6,541 nucleotides of DNA from an uncultured Bacillota bacterium. GTDB taxonomy: Bacteria > Bacillota > Sulfobacillia > UBA995 > UBA9673. Made by a program: the position numbers and the translations under genes. This document shows, piece by piece, positions 1-6,398 of the stretch; position 1 is the first letter of the stretch, and each line of letters begins with the position of its first letter. The DNA lies in NCBI GenBank assembly GCA_937863905.1, contig CALMHV010000425.1, positions 1 to 6,541 on the forward strand, in the 5' to 3' direction. A model generated the notes under the pieces. The model saw only the letters and a program-made list of their open reading frames with translations. It was not told the origin of the DNA and searched no databases.

Positions 1-1062
1 ATCGTCGTTATCGCGTTGACCGGCCCGGCTGTGCCCTTCGCCGCACCCGCCGCCACGATCCGCAATGTGGCTCTGGCCGCCGCCTTCCGTGACGTCCCCA
101 GCCGGCACTGGGCCGCCGGGGCCATCGAAGACCTCGCCCGCGCGGGCGTCCTGCTCGGCACGGGCCGCGGGGACTTCGAGCCCGACCGGACCATGACCCG
201 GGCCGAGTTCGCGACGGCCCTGCTCCGGACGCGCGGCATCCGCCCCGACGTCCAGACCCCGGTCGACCCTGCCTTCGGGGGAGTCGGTTTCGGCGCCGGC
301 TCGGCCACCTTCAGCGACGTGCCGGCCAAGGCCTGGTATTTCCCGTTCGCGATACTGGCCCACCGCTTGGGCTACACCGAGGGACTCGCTGACGGCAGCT
401 TCGGCCCGGGCGAGGACATCACCCGGGTGGAGGTCGCGGCCATGGCCGCCCGGGCCGCCGGCTGGACCTCGGAAGCCATCGCCCTCTCCTGGCGCGAGAC
501 GGCCAACACCCTCAAGCAGCGCTTCTCCGACTGGGAAGCCATTGCTGAGGAAGAGCGACCCTACGTGGCGATGGCCATGGGCCACGGTGTGGTGAACGGC
601 TACCCCGACGGCACGTTCGGCCCCGACCTCACCTCGACCCGAGCCGAGGTCGCCACCATCCTGGTGCGTCTCCGGAACGCGGCCCCGCCGCCCGCCGGAG
701 AGATAGCCGTGGCCGGCCCGGCCGACGGCTCGCCGACCGGGAAGCCTGGAGCGCTGAAGGTCCGGGCCACGCGCAAGCTCACGCTCCGGGCGACGGCCTA
801 TGGCCCGAACGCCATCGATAACTACCCGTACTCAGGTGAGAACAGCTACCTCGGCTGGCGCCTGCGTGAGGGTATCGTGGCCGTGGACCCGTCGGTCATC
901 CCGCTCGGGACGCACCTCTACGTGGAGGGCTACGGCTACGCGGTCGCCGCCGACACCGGCGGGGCCATCAAGGGTGACCGCATCGACCTTCTCATCGATC
1001 AGCCGCGCGACGAAATCTTGGATTTCGGCCTGCGCGACGTGACCGTGCTGGTCATCGACTAG
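1..1062 (+). CDS. Secreted SLH-domain protein with C-terminal 3D (lytic-transglycosylase-like) domain, 5'-partial
   Basis: Probable cell-surface peptidoglycan-active protein. The frame is open from base 1. A TTG at 16 could start it, but the codons before it read IVVIA and continue a hydrophobic, Ala/Pro-rich stretch that looks like a signal peptide, so the true start is probably upstream of the window. Numbering from the TTG, three SLH domains lie at about 24-74, 99-150 and 170-221. Each begins FRDV, FSDV or FSDW and carries TRAE-type motifs (TRAE 61-64, TRVE 136-139, TRAE 208-211), which in this family bind secondary cell-wall polysaccharide. After a Pro/Gly-rich linker (about 222-250), residues 255-348 form a 3D domain with the three namesake aspartates D291 (VAVDP), D313 (AADTGG) and D324 (KGDRID). 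The 3D domain is the double-psi beta-barrel fold of MltA and YuiC, linked to glycan-strand cleavage. The SLH domains would anchor it to the wall. It converges on hppA with a 13-bp gap. Activity is inferred; domain identity is firm. Confidence 0.9.
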   Translation: MVVIALTGPAVPFAAPAATIRNVALAAAFRDVPSRHWAAGAIEDLARAGVLLGTGRGDFEPDRTMTRAEFATALLRTRGIRPDVQTPVDPAFGGVGFGAGSATFSDVPAKAWYFPFAILAHRLGYTEGLADGSFGPGEDITRVEVAAMAARAAGWTSEAIALSWRETANTLKQRFSDWEAIAEEERPYVAMAMGHGVVNGYPDGTFGPDLTSTRAEVATILVRLRNAAPPPAGEIAVAGPADGSPTGKPGALKVRATRKLTLRATAYGPNAIDNYPYSGENSYLGWRLREGIVAVDPSVIPLGTHLYVEGYGYAVAADTGGAIKGDRIDLLIDQPRDEILDFGLRDVTVLVID

Positions 1063-1075
1063 AGGCCCGCCCCCC

Positions 1076-3166
1076 CTACAGCGCCTTCCCCACGAACAGC
1101 CCGGCCAGCACGAGAGTGATGGTCGAAAGCAGCTTCACCAGGACGTGCAGGGACGGGCCGGCCGTGTCCTTGCAGGGGTCGCCGACGGTGTCGCCGACGA
1201 CGGCCGCCTTGTGCGGGTCGGAGCCCTTGCCGCCAAGTTCGCCCGTCTCGATGTACTTCTTGGCGTTGTCCCAGGCCCCGCCTCCGGTGTTCAGGAAGAG
1301 GGCCATGATGACGCCGGTGATAGTCGCGACCATGAGGAAGGCCGCTGCCGCCTCGGCCTTGAGGACCAGGCCGACCAGGATGGGCGTCCCGACGGCGATG
1401 AGCCCCGGGACGACCATGGCCTTCAGGGCGCCGCGCGTCACGATGTCGACGCACCGGCCGTAGAGGGGCTTCTGCGTTCCACTCATGATGCCCGGGAACT
1501 CCTTGAACTGCTGCCGGACCTCCTGGATGACGACCTGAGCCGCCTGGCCGACGGCCTTGATGGCCGCCGAACTGAACAGGAAGATGAGCATGGCCCCGAT
1601 GAAGGCCCCGACAAAGACCTCGGGTTTGCCGATGTCCACCGGGAAGGTCCCGATGGGCCGGCCGAACTCCCTGTTCAGGATGATCTGGACCTCATCGGTG
1701 AACGCGGAGAACAGAAGGAACGCCGCCAGGGCCGCCGACCCCACCGCGTACCCCTTGGTCAGGGCCTTGGTCGTGTTGCCGCTGGCGTCGAGGCGGTCGG
1801 TCCGCCGGCGGACCTCCTCCGACGCCCCGGACATCTCGATGATGCCGCCGGCGTTGTCGGTGATGGGACCGTAGGTGTCCATGGCCAGGATGTAGGCCAC
1901 CGTGGCCAGCATGCCCATCGTGGCCACGGCCGTGCCGTAGAGGCCGCCGTTGGGGAGGGCCGCCGCGCCGAGCCGGTAGGCGGTGAGGATGGCCGCCGCC
2001 ATAACCAGGACCGGGACGGCGACCGCCTCGAAGCCGACGGCGAGGCCGGCGATGATGTTCGTGGCCGGGCCGGTCACCGAGGCCTTGGCGATATCGCGCA
2101 CCGGCCGGAAGCGGGACTCGGTGTAGTACTGAGTGAGGTAGACGAAGATGATGGACATGGCCAGACCGACCATGGCGGCGAGGTAGAAGTAGATGAACTT
2201 GATCTCGCCCGCCGTCCCGGAGAGCATGAATTTGGTCACGAAGAAGAGGCCGATGGCCACGAGGCCCGAGGTGATGAGATACCCCCGGGTGAGGGCCTTC
2301 ATGGGCAGCTCGTCGTCGTTCTTCACGCGCACCGTGAAGATGCCGATGATGGAGGCGAAAATGCCGACGGCCCGGGCCACCAGCGGAAAGAGGATGCCCT
2401 GGAGGCCGAAGGCCGGCAGGAGCACGATGCCCAGGATCATGGCCCCGATGTTCTCGGCCGCCGTCGACTCGAAGAGGTCGGCGCCACGGCCGGCGCAGTC
2501 GCCGACGTTGTCGCCGACGAGGTCGGCGATGACCGCCGGGTTGCGCGGGTCGTCCTCAGGGATACCGGCCTCGACCTTGCCGACGAGGTCGGCCCCGACG
2601 TCGGCCGCCTTAGTGTAGATGCCTCCCCCGAGCTGGGCGAACAGGGCCACGAAACTGGCCCCGAAGCCGAAGCCCACGATGAGGAGGGGCGCCCGCTCCG
2701 GGTGAGTCGTGCCCCCGAAGAGGTAGAAGAGCGCGGCCACGCCGAGGAGGCTGAGGGCCGTCACGGCCAGGCCGGTGACGGCGCCGCCCCGGAACGAGAC
2801 CCGGAAGGCGCGGTCCAGGCTGTGCTGGGCGCCGGCGGCCGCCCGGAGGTTGGCGGTCACAGCCGTCAACATGCCGATGTAGCCGGACAGGGCCGAGAGG
2901 ACGGCGCCGGAAACGAAGGCAATGGCCACGTACAGGCCGTCGCCCTTCTTGGCCGAGAGAGCCAGGGCCGCGGCGGCGATGATGGCCAGGACGGCGATGG
3001 TCTTATACTGCCGGGAAAGGAAGGCCATGGCCCCCTCCCGGATGGCTGCGGCGATCTCCTGCATCTGCGGCGTGCCCTTATCCTGACGGACGACGTCGTA
3101 GATGAGATAGGCGACCGCCACGAAGGCCAAGCCGCCCCCGATCCAGATCAGTGGCACAAGGTTCAC
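1076..3166 (-). CDS. hppA: Membrane-bound proton-translocating pyrophosphatase, K+-independent type
   Basis: Integral membrane pump that hydrolyses cytoplasmic pyrophosphate and exports H+, recovering energy from biosynthetic by-product PPi. At 696 residues it has the normal bacterial length, with hydrophobic segments throughout consistent with about 16 helices. Substrate-site motifs are intact: TKAADVGADLVGK (185-197), the acidic repeat DLVGDNVGDCAG (215-226), GGAWDNAKKYIE (629-640), and near the C-terminus DPHK (650-653) and GDTVGDPCKDTAGPSL (658-673). The motif GNTTKALTKG (463-472) has Lys467 and Thr470, where K+-dependent enzymes carry Ala and Gly/Ala; by family knowledge this marks the K+-independent, H+-pumping class. 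Small departures are DLVGD for the usual DNVGD and Cys665 for the usual Phe in GDPFKD. The start is GTG at 3166, chosen because it begins the first membrane helix and has GGGGAG 8 nt upstream. It is monocistronic within the window, divergent from the glycosylase gene and convergent with the SLH gene. Confidence 0.97.
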   Translation of the reverse strand: MNLVPLIWIGGGLAFVAVAYLIYDVVRQDKGTPQMQEIAAAIREGAMAFLSRQYKTIAVLAIIAAAALALSAKKGDGLYVAIAFVSGAVLSALSGYIGMLTAVTANLRAAAGAQHSLDRAFRVSFRGGAVTGLAVTALSLLGVAALFYLFGGTTHPERAPLLIVGFGFGASFVALFAQLGGGIYTKAADVGADLVGKVEAGIPEDDPRNPAVIADLVGDNVGDCAGRGADLFESTAAENIGAMILGIVLLPAFGLQGILFPLVARAVGIFASIIGIFTVRVKNDDELPMKALTRGYLITSGLVAIGLFFVTKFMLSGTAGEIKFIYFYLAAMVGLAMSIIFVYLTQYYTESRFRPVRDIAKASVTGPATNIIAGLAVGFEAVAVPVLVMAAAILTAYRLGAAALPNGGLYGTAVATMGMLATVAYILAMDTYGPITDNAGGIIEMSGASEEVRRRTDRLDASGNTTKALTKGYAVGSAALAAFLLFSAFTDEVQIILNREFGRPIGTFPVDIGKPEVFVGAFIGAMLIFLFSSAAIKAVGQAAQVVIQEVRQQFKEFPGIMSGTQKPLYGRCVDIVTRGALKAMVVPGLIAVGTPILVGLVLKAEAAAAFLMVATITGVIMALFLNTGGGAWDNAKKYIETGELGGKGSDPHKAAVVGDTVGDPCKDTAGPSLHVLVKLLSTITLVLAGLFVGKAL

Positions 3167-3174
3167 TTCGACTT

Positions 3175-3180
3175 CTCCCC
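3175..3180 (-). promoter_or_regulatory. Ribosome binding site for hppA
   Basis: Read on the minus strand this is GGGGAG, 8 nt before the GTG at 3166. It supports that non-ATG start. No convincing -35/-10 pair could be assigned for hppA in the 197-bp divergent region. Confidence 0.7.
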
Positions 3181-3188
3181 CTGACTCT

Positions 3189-3221
3189 CCGTAACTGTTT
3201 CCAGACTCGGCTCCCGTAACT
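3189..3221. repeat. Short direct repeat CCGTAACT x2 upstream of hppA
   Basis: CCGTAACT occurs at 3189-3196 and again at 3214-3221, a 25-bp period, with a similar CTC-rich flank and a GACTC before each copy (3183 and 3204). It lies 23-55 bp upstream of the hppA start in the divergent intergenic region. It could be a tandem protein-binding site for hppA control or chance similarity; nothing in the sequence decides this. Confidence 0.3.
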
Positions 3222-3363
3222 CACCTGCCCCGGGGCCGGGCGCCGGAAGGGCCTACCAGAGCCGGTAATTCGCAGGCGGGATGGGTTTTCCTTCGAGCCC
3301 TCGCCGGCAGGAGAACGCCCGTTCCGCGAGTAGCCTTGACCAAACCCCGGAGGGACGCGAGCC

Positions 3364-4194
3364 ATGCCTGAACTTCCCGAACTCGTCGTCTGGGCCCGCC
3401 AGTTCCGCGCGGAGATCGTCGGCAAGGCCATCACGACCGCCGAGACGCCCCAACCGAAGTGCCTCAACGCCCCTCCCGACGAGGTGGCGGCCTTCCTCAC
3501 GGGCCGCGGGGTGAAAGATGCCCGCGAGCGCGGGAAGTGGCTCATCCTGGACCTCGCCCCCGACGGCCACCTCCTCCTGAATCTCGGGATGGGCGGCGAT
3601 TTCCACTACCGGCGCCCGGGCGCCCGGAGCGCCGCGCCGCCCGAGAAGTACCAGTTCAAGCTCACCTTCTCCGACGGCAGCGAGCTGGCCCTCCGCTTTT
3701 CGTGGTTCGGGTACGTCCACATCGCCCGCTCCGGCGAACTCGCCCGTCACGCGATGACCGCCTCCCTGGGCCCCTCCCCTCTCGACCCGGACATGGACGT
3801 GGCCCGTTTCCGCCGGATGGTCGCGGCCCGGCCGCGCCGCTCGGTGAAGTCGTTCCTCCTCGACCAGAAGGTCCTCGCCGGCATCGGGAACGTGTACGCC
3901 CAGGACCCCCTGTGGGGGGCCCGCCTGCACCCGGACCGTCAGTTGGGGAGCCTCAGCCCCGCGGAGGTCGACGCCCTGTGGGCCTCCCTGCGCGGCGTGC
4001 TCGAACGCTCCATCGCCAAGGGCGGCCTCGCCTACGAACGCGACCTTTACGGCAACCTCGGCGGCTATGGACGCGAAGACTACGATGTCGCCTACCGAAC
4101 CGGGGAACCCTGTCCCCGGTGCGGCGCGGCCGTCCAAAAGATCAAGACCGGAGCGACGAGCACGCACCTTTGCCCGGAGTGCCAGAAGCTCTAG
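3364..4194 (+). CDS. Fpg/Nei-family DNA glycosylase/AP lyase (divergent formamidopyrimidine-DNA glycosylase)
   Basis: Base-excision-repair glycosylase that should remove oxidised bases and cleave the abasic strand. Its 276 residues match the family. It begins MPELPE, giving the catalytic N-terminal Pro2 and Glu3 after Met removal. Lys58 (RGKW) is the conserved beta-hairpin lysine. The helix-two-turn-helix region LLDQKVLAGIGNVYAQD (165-181) has the conserved Asn176, and a C-terminal zinc finger uses C250, C253, C270 and C273. Departures from the Fpg consensus: LNLGMGG (72-78) replaces the usual HLGMSG; the DPRRFG loop is shortened and reads RFSWFG (111-116), so the DNA-intercalating Arg is absent; and the zinc-finger Arg five residues before the third Cys is Thr265 (GATSTHLC). 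From memory, similar proteins with QPKCLN (30-35) and LAYERD (222-227) motifs occur in Firmicutes, so this is probably a distinct subfamily, and the symbol mutM/fpg is withheld. The start is ATG with GGAGGG (3349-3354) 9 nt upstream. It stands alone between two intergenic regions. Confidence 0.9.
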   Translation: MPELPELVVWARQFRAEIVGKAITTAETPQPKCLNAPPDEVAAFLTGRGVKDARERGKWLILDLAPDGHLLLNLGMGGDFHYRRPGARSAAPPEKYQFKLTFSDGSELALRFSWFGYVHIARSGELARHAMTASLGPSPLDPDMDVARFRRMVAARPRRSVKSFLLDQKVLAGIGNVYAQDPLWGARLHPDRQLGSLSPAEVDALWASLRGVLERSIAKGGLAYERDLYGNLGGYGREDYDVAYRTGEPCPRCGAAVQKIKTGATSTHLCPECQKL

Positions 4195-4229
4195 ACCGGC
4201 CAGCCCCTGGCAGGAAGCGGGCCGGCTTG

Positions 4230-4252
4230 GCCTAATGTCTAGACAAGTAGGC
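4230..4252. promoter_or_regulatory. Candidate operator palindrome upstream of the aldolase-AOR operon
   Basis: A perfect 10-bp palindrome TGTCTAGACA (4236-4245) sits inside a second inverted pair GCCTA (4230-4234) and TAGGC (4248-4252), offset by one base. It ends 18 bp before the operon's Shine-Dalgarno sequence and 34 bp before the start codon. The core GTCTAGAC resembles sites known for HutC-type GntR regulators such as DasR/NagR (TGGTCTAGACCA). The palindrome has too little loop and no T-run to be an intrinsic terminator, so a protein-binding site is the better reading. No regulator gene is visible in the window. Confidence 0.5.
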
Positions 4253-4270
4253 AAAACCCCCTGGCGGTTA

Positions 4271-4277
4271 GGAGGAG
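4271..4277 (+). promoter_or_regulatory. Ribosome binding site deciding the TTG start of the aldolase gene
   Basis: GGAGGAG lies 9 nt before TTG 4287. The family's N-terminal helix begins soon after this codon and no in-frame ATG or GTG gives a plausible alternative near it, so the site supports a TTG start. Confidence 0.75.
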
Positions 4278-4286
4278 ACAGCGACC

Positions 4287-4979
4287 TTGACGGACACGGA
4301 CAGTTCCCGGCTGGAACTCAAGCGAGCGGTTGTCGGCGCGGTCAACGAGCTGTACGAACACGAACTCATCACCCCGACCGGCGGCAATCTCAGCCTGAGG
4401 TGCCCTGATTCCGACCACATCCTGATCACGGCCAGCCAGATCTTCAAGGGCGACCTCGGCCCGGAGCACATCCTGGAGGTCGACAGCAAGGGCAAGACCG
4501 TCGAGGCCGAGGGTCAGGAAACCCCGCCTTCCGGTCGCCGCATCCGGCCGTCGGTCGAGACCGGCCTGCATCTCGCCATCTACGCGATCCGCCCCGACGT
4601 GGGGGCCGTGGTCCACACCCACGCTCCCCTGGCCACGGTCTGGGGGCTTTTCGACGAACCGGTCGCGGCGTTCACCATCGACTGCATCCGCTTCACTGAG
4701 ATGCGGGTTGTGCCCTTCGCCGCCCCGGGCAGCCGCGAACTCGCCACGTTGGCCTCCGAGGCCCTCCGCCGCGGGTCGGCGACCTTGCTCCGCAACCACG
4801 GCCTCGTGACCGTCGGCAAGGACATGCGCGAGGCGGTCAACATGGCTCTGGCCCTGGAGGAGAGTCTCCGCATCGTTCTCCTGACCCGGATGGCCCGGCT
4901 GTGCGGCCTGGCCGGCGAGGAGCCGGCGGTCATACCGACCAAGGCCGTCGACTTCCTCAAGAAGATCATGATCGGGTAG
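4287..4979 (+). CDS. Class II aldolase/adducin-family protein (L-fuculose-phosphate aldolase-like)
   Basis: Zinc-dependent aldolase of the FucA/AraD fold, expected to cleave a ketose phosphate, or a related hydroxy-carbonyl compound, to an aldehyde plus a ketone such as dihydroxyacetone phosphate. Its 230 residues fit the family. TGGNLSLR (31-38) is the phosphate-binding loop. Zinc ligands are H110 and H112 (VVHTHAP) and H171 (RNHGL), and E91 (RPSVETGLH) matches the catalytic Glu73 of E. coli FucA. Tyr113 of FucA appears not to be conserved: the aligned stretch is AAFTIDC (127-133). About six extra residues (QETPPSGRR, 77-85) precede the catalytic Glu segment. Both differences make the substrate uncertain; fuculose-1-phosphate, ribulose-1-phosphate, 5-deoxy-sugar phosphates or a decarboxylase role are possible. 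It is the first gene of a four-gene operon, followed after 15 bp by the SCP2-like gene. Fold assignment is strong, substrate unknown. Confidence 0.9.
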   Translation: MTDTDSSRLELKRAVVGAVNELYEHELITPTGGNLSLRCPDSDHILITASQIFKGDLGPEHILEVDSKGKTVEAEGQETPPSGRRIRPSVETGLHLAIYAIRPDVGAVVHTHAPLATVWGLFDEPVAAFTIDCIRFTEMRVVPFAAPGSRELATLASEALRRGSATLLRNHGLVTVGKDMREAVNMALALEESLRIVLLTRMARLCGLAGEEPAVIPTKAVDFLKKIMIG

Positions 4980-4994
4980 GGGAGGAGATGGAAC

Positions 4995-5375
4995 ATGGAC
5001 AAGGTGACGTTTGAGAGAACGCTCGCCCGTCTGGCCCAGCTCCTGAGTTCGGACGAGAAGATCCGGTCCGGCGCGGCCGGCGTGGAGTTCTCGGCCATGT
5101 TCGAGGTGACCGACCTGGGCGTCAAGCTCTACCTCGGCTTCACCGGCAAGGAGGTCGTGGCCTCGGTCGGCGAGCCTCCCGCTCCACCCACCGTGGAACT
5201 CGGCATGGAATCGGGCACCTTCGACGCCATGTTCACGGGTGAGATCGACGCCATGTCGGCGGCCATGTCCGGAGACATGTCTTTCTCCGGCGACGCCGGC
5301 CCGGCCATGGCCCTCCAGGACCTCATGGAGGAGTTCGTTCGCTGCTACAAGCAGGCGAAGAGCGAGCAGGTATGA
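4995..5375 (+). CDS. Small SCP2-like (sterol-carrier-protein-fold) protein
   Basis: A 126-residue soluble protein with no signal peptide or membrane segment. The order of elements resembles the SCP2 sterol-binding domain: an N-terminal helix (3-20), central strands (FSAMFEVTDLGVKLYLGF, 32-49), a variable Pro-rich turn (61-66), then TFDAMFTGEIDAMSAAMSG (75-93) and MSFSGDAGPAMALQDLM (95-111), which match the SCP2 pattern of a short helix, a strand, a GD turn and a closing helix. Seven methionines fall between 71 and 111, which would line a hydrophobic pocket if the fold is right. SCP2 domains bind lipids or other hydrophobic ligands; bacterial stand-alone forms are poorly understood. GGAGGAG (4981-4987) lies 7 nt before the ATG. 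The stop overlaps the next gene's ATG (ATGA, 5372-5375), so the two are probably translationally coupled. Function in this operon is unknown. Confidence 0.7.
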   Translation: MDKVTFERTLARLAQLLSSDEKIRSGAAGVEFSAMFEVTDLGVKLYLGFTGKEVVASVGEPPAPPTVELGMESGTFDAMFTGEIDAMSAAMSGDMSFSGDAGPAMALQDLMEEFVRCYKQAKSEQV

Positions 5376-6385
5376 CCGCGGGCCGGCGCATCCTGGTCAC
5401 GGCCGAGCTGACGGCGGAGGCCCTCCTCCGCCTGCGCGAGGTAGCCGAGGTGGACTACCAGCCCCGGAGCCAGACTAAGCGGATGCTGGCCGGGGCGAAG
5501 CTCGTGGAGGTCGTCGCCGGGCACGACGTCTTCGTGACCGAGGTCGACCAGATCAAGGGAGCGGCCATCTTCGACCAGCTGCCCGAGCTTCGCCTCATCG
5601 GCTCCTGCCGCGGCGCGCCGGTGAACGTGGACGTCGAGACGGCCACAGCCCGCGGTATCCCGGTCCTCAACACGCCGGGCCGCAACGCCATCAGCGTGGC
5701 CGAGTTGACCGTGGCCTTCATGCTCTCTCTGGCCCGGCACATCCCCGAGACAGCCGCCATCCTGAAGTCGAGCCAGGGCGGTCCGATGCGGATGGCCCGA
5801 GCCTTCGTGGAGTTTCAGGGAAGCGAACTCTTTGGCAAGACCGTCGGGCTCGTCGGGCTCGGGGCGGTCGGCCGGGAGGTGGCCAAGCGCCTGGCCGCCT
5901 TCGGTTGCCGTGTCTTGGCCTGCGACCCCTACGTGACCGCGGAACAGGCCGCGGGGTCCGGCGTCGCCTTGACCCGTCTGGAGACGCTCCTGGCCGAGTC
6001 GGACTTCGTCAGCGTCCACGCGGCGGTGACGCCGGAGACCACGGGGCTGCTCGGCGCCGCCCAGTTCGCCCGGATGAAGCCGACCGCCTACTTCGTCAAT
6101 ACCGCTCGCGCGGCGCTCACGGACGAGGAGGCCCTTCTCCAGGCTCTGACCGACAAGCGCATCGCGGGCGCGGCCCTGGACGTCTTCGTGAAGGAGCCCC
6201 CGCCGCCCGACCATCCCCTCCTCGCTCTCCCCAACGTCCTGGCCACTCCGCACATCGGCGGCAACACCTCCGAAATCATGGGCCACCAGTCGGCCATCAT
6301 CCTCGGAGACCTCCTGCGGTGGCTCGATGGCCGGCGGCCCGTGCACTGCGTCAACCCGGAAACGGTCAAGAACCTGGCCCCGTGA
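5372..6385 (+). CDS. D-2-hydroxyacid dehydrogenase, phosphoglycerate-dehydrogenase-like
   Basis: NAD-dependent oxidoreductase interconverting a 2-hydroxyacid and a 2-oxoacid. Its 337 residues contain only the catalytic and nucleotide-binding domains, with no C-terminal ACT domain, so it is not a full-length SerA. The substrate-domain motif CRGAPVNVDVETA (79-91) and NTPGRNA (100-106) are typical of the family. The Rossmann motif is GLVGLGAVG (159-167), and Asp185 (ACDPYV) at the end of the next strand favours NAD over NADP. The catalytic triad is R246 (NTARAALTDEEAL), E275 (KEPPPPDHPLL) and H294 (TPHIGGNT). The start is the ATG overlapping the previous stop; no independent strong Shine-Dalgarno is needed because coupling is likely (AGCGAGCAGG precedes it). 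Neighbours suggest a carbohydrate or hydroxyacid substrate, for example glyoxylate/glycolate or lactate/pyruvate, rather than serine synthesis; 3-phosphoglycerate is not excluded. Confidence 0.92.
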   Translation: MTAGRRILVTAELTAEALLRLREVAEVDYQPRSQTKRMLAGAKLVEVVAGHDVFVTEVDQIKGAAIFDQLPELRLIGSCRGAPVNVDVETATARGIPVLNTPGRNAISVAELTVAFMLSLARHIPETAAILKSSQGGPMRMARAFVEFQGSELFGKTVGLVGLGAVGREVAKRLAAFGCRVLACDPYVTAEQAAGSGVALTRLETLLAESDFVSVHAAVTPETTGLLGAAQFARMKPTAYFVNTARAALTDEEALLQALTDKRIAGAALDVFVKEPPPPDHPLLALPNVLATPHIGGNTSEIMGHQSAIILGDLLRWLDGRRPVHCVNPETVKNLAP

Positions 6386-6390
6386 GGAGG
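6384..6390 (+). promoter_or_regulatory. Ribosome binding site overlapping the dehydrogenase stop codon
   Basis: GAGGAGG begins inside the TGA stop (6383-6385). It is only 2 nt from the ATG at 6393 but 8 nt from the ATG at 6399, which favours 6399 as the start of the oxidoreductase gene and indicates coupled translation. Confidence 0.65.
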
Positions 6391-6398
6391 CGATGGCG

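Noticed and set aside
16..18. TTG as the true start of the SLH-3D gene
   Set aside because: It would cut into the hydrophobic signal sequence, which continues upstream in frame to base 1, and the few bases before it show no Shine-Dalgarno sequence.
1067..1076. C-rich run between the convergent stops as a slippage or terminator signal
   Set aside because: It is only a short homopolymer of six C at the end of hppA, without a hairpin or a frame problem in either gene.
1145..3184. Uninterrupted 679-codon frame on the + strand opposite hppA
   Set aside because: Its composition is very rich in Asp, Gly, Arg, Glu and His with no domain, a product of GC-rich codons read antisense to hppA. hppA is unambiguous across its full length.
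3336..3341. TTGACC as a -35 box for the glycosylase gene
   Set aside because: There is no room for a -10 element and transcript leader before the start codon at 3364.
4196..4225. Inverted repeat CCGGCC...GGCCGG after the glycosylase gene as an intrinsic terminator
   Set aside because: The stem is 6 bp around an 18-nt loop, competes with an alternative GCCAG/CTGGC hairpin, and is not followed by a T-run. GC-rich DNA yields such pairs easily.
3253..4254. 333-codon minus-strand frame opposite the DNA glycosylase gene
   Set aside because: No recognisable domain; antisense shadow of a gene with intact catalytic and zinc-finger motifs.
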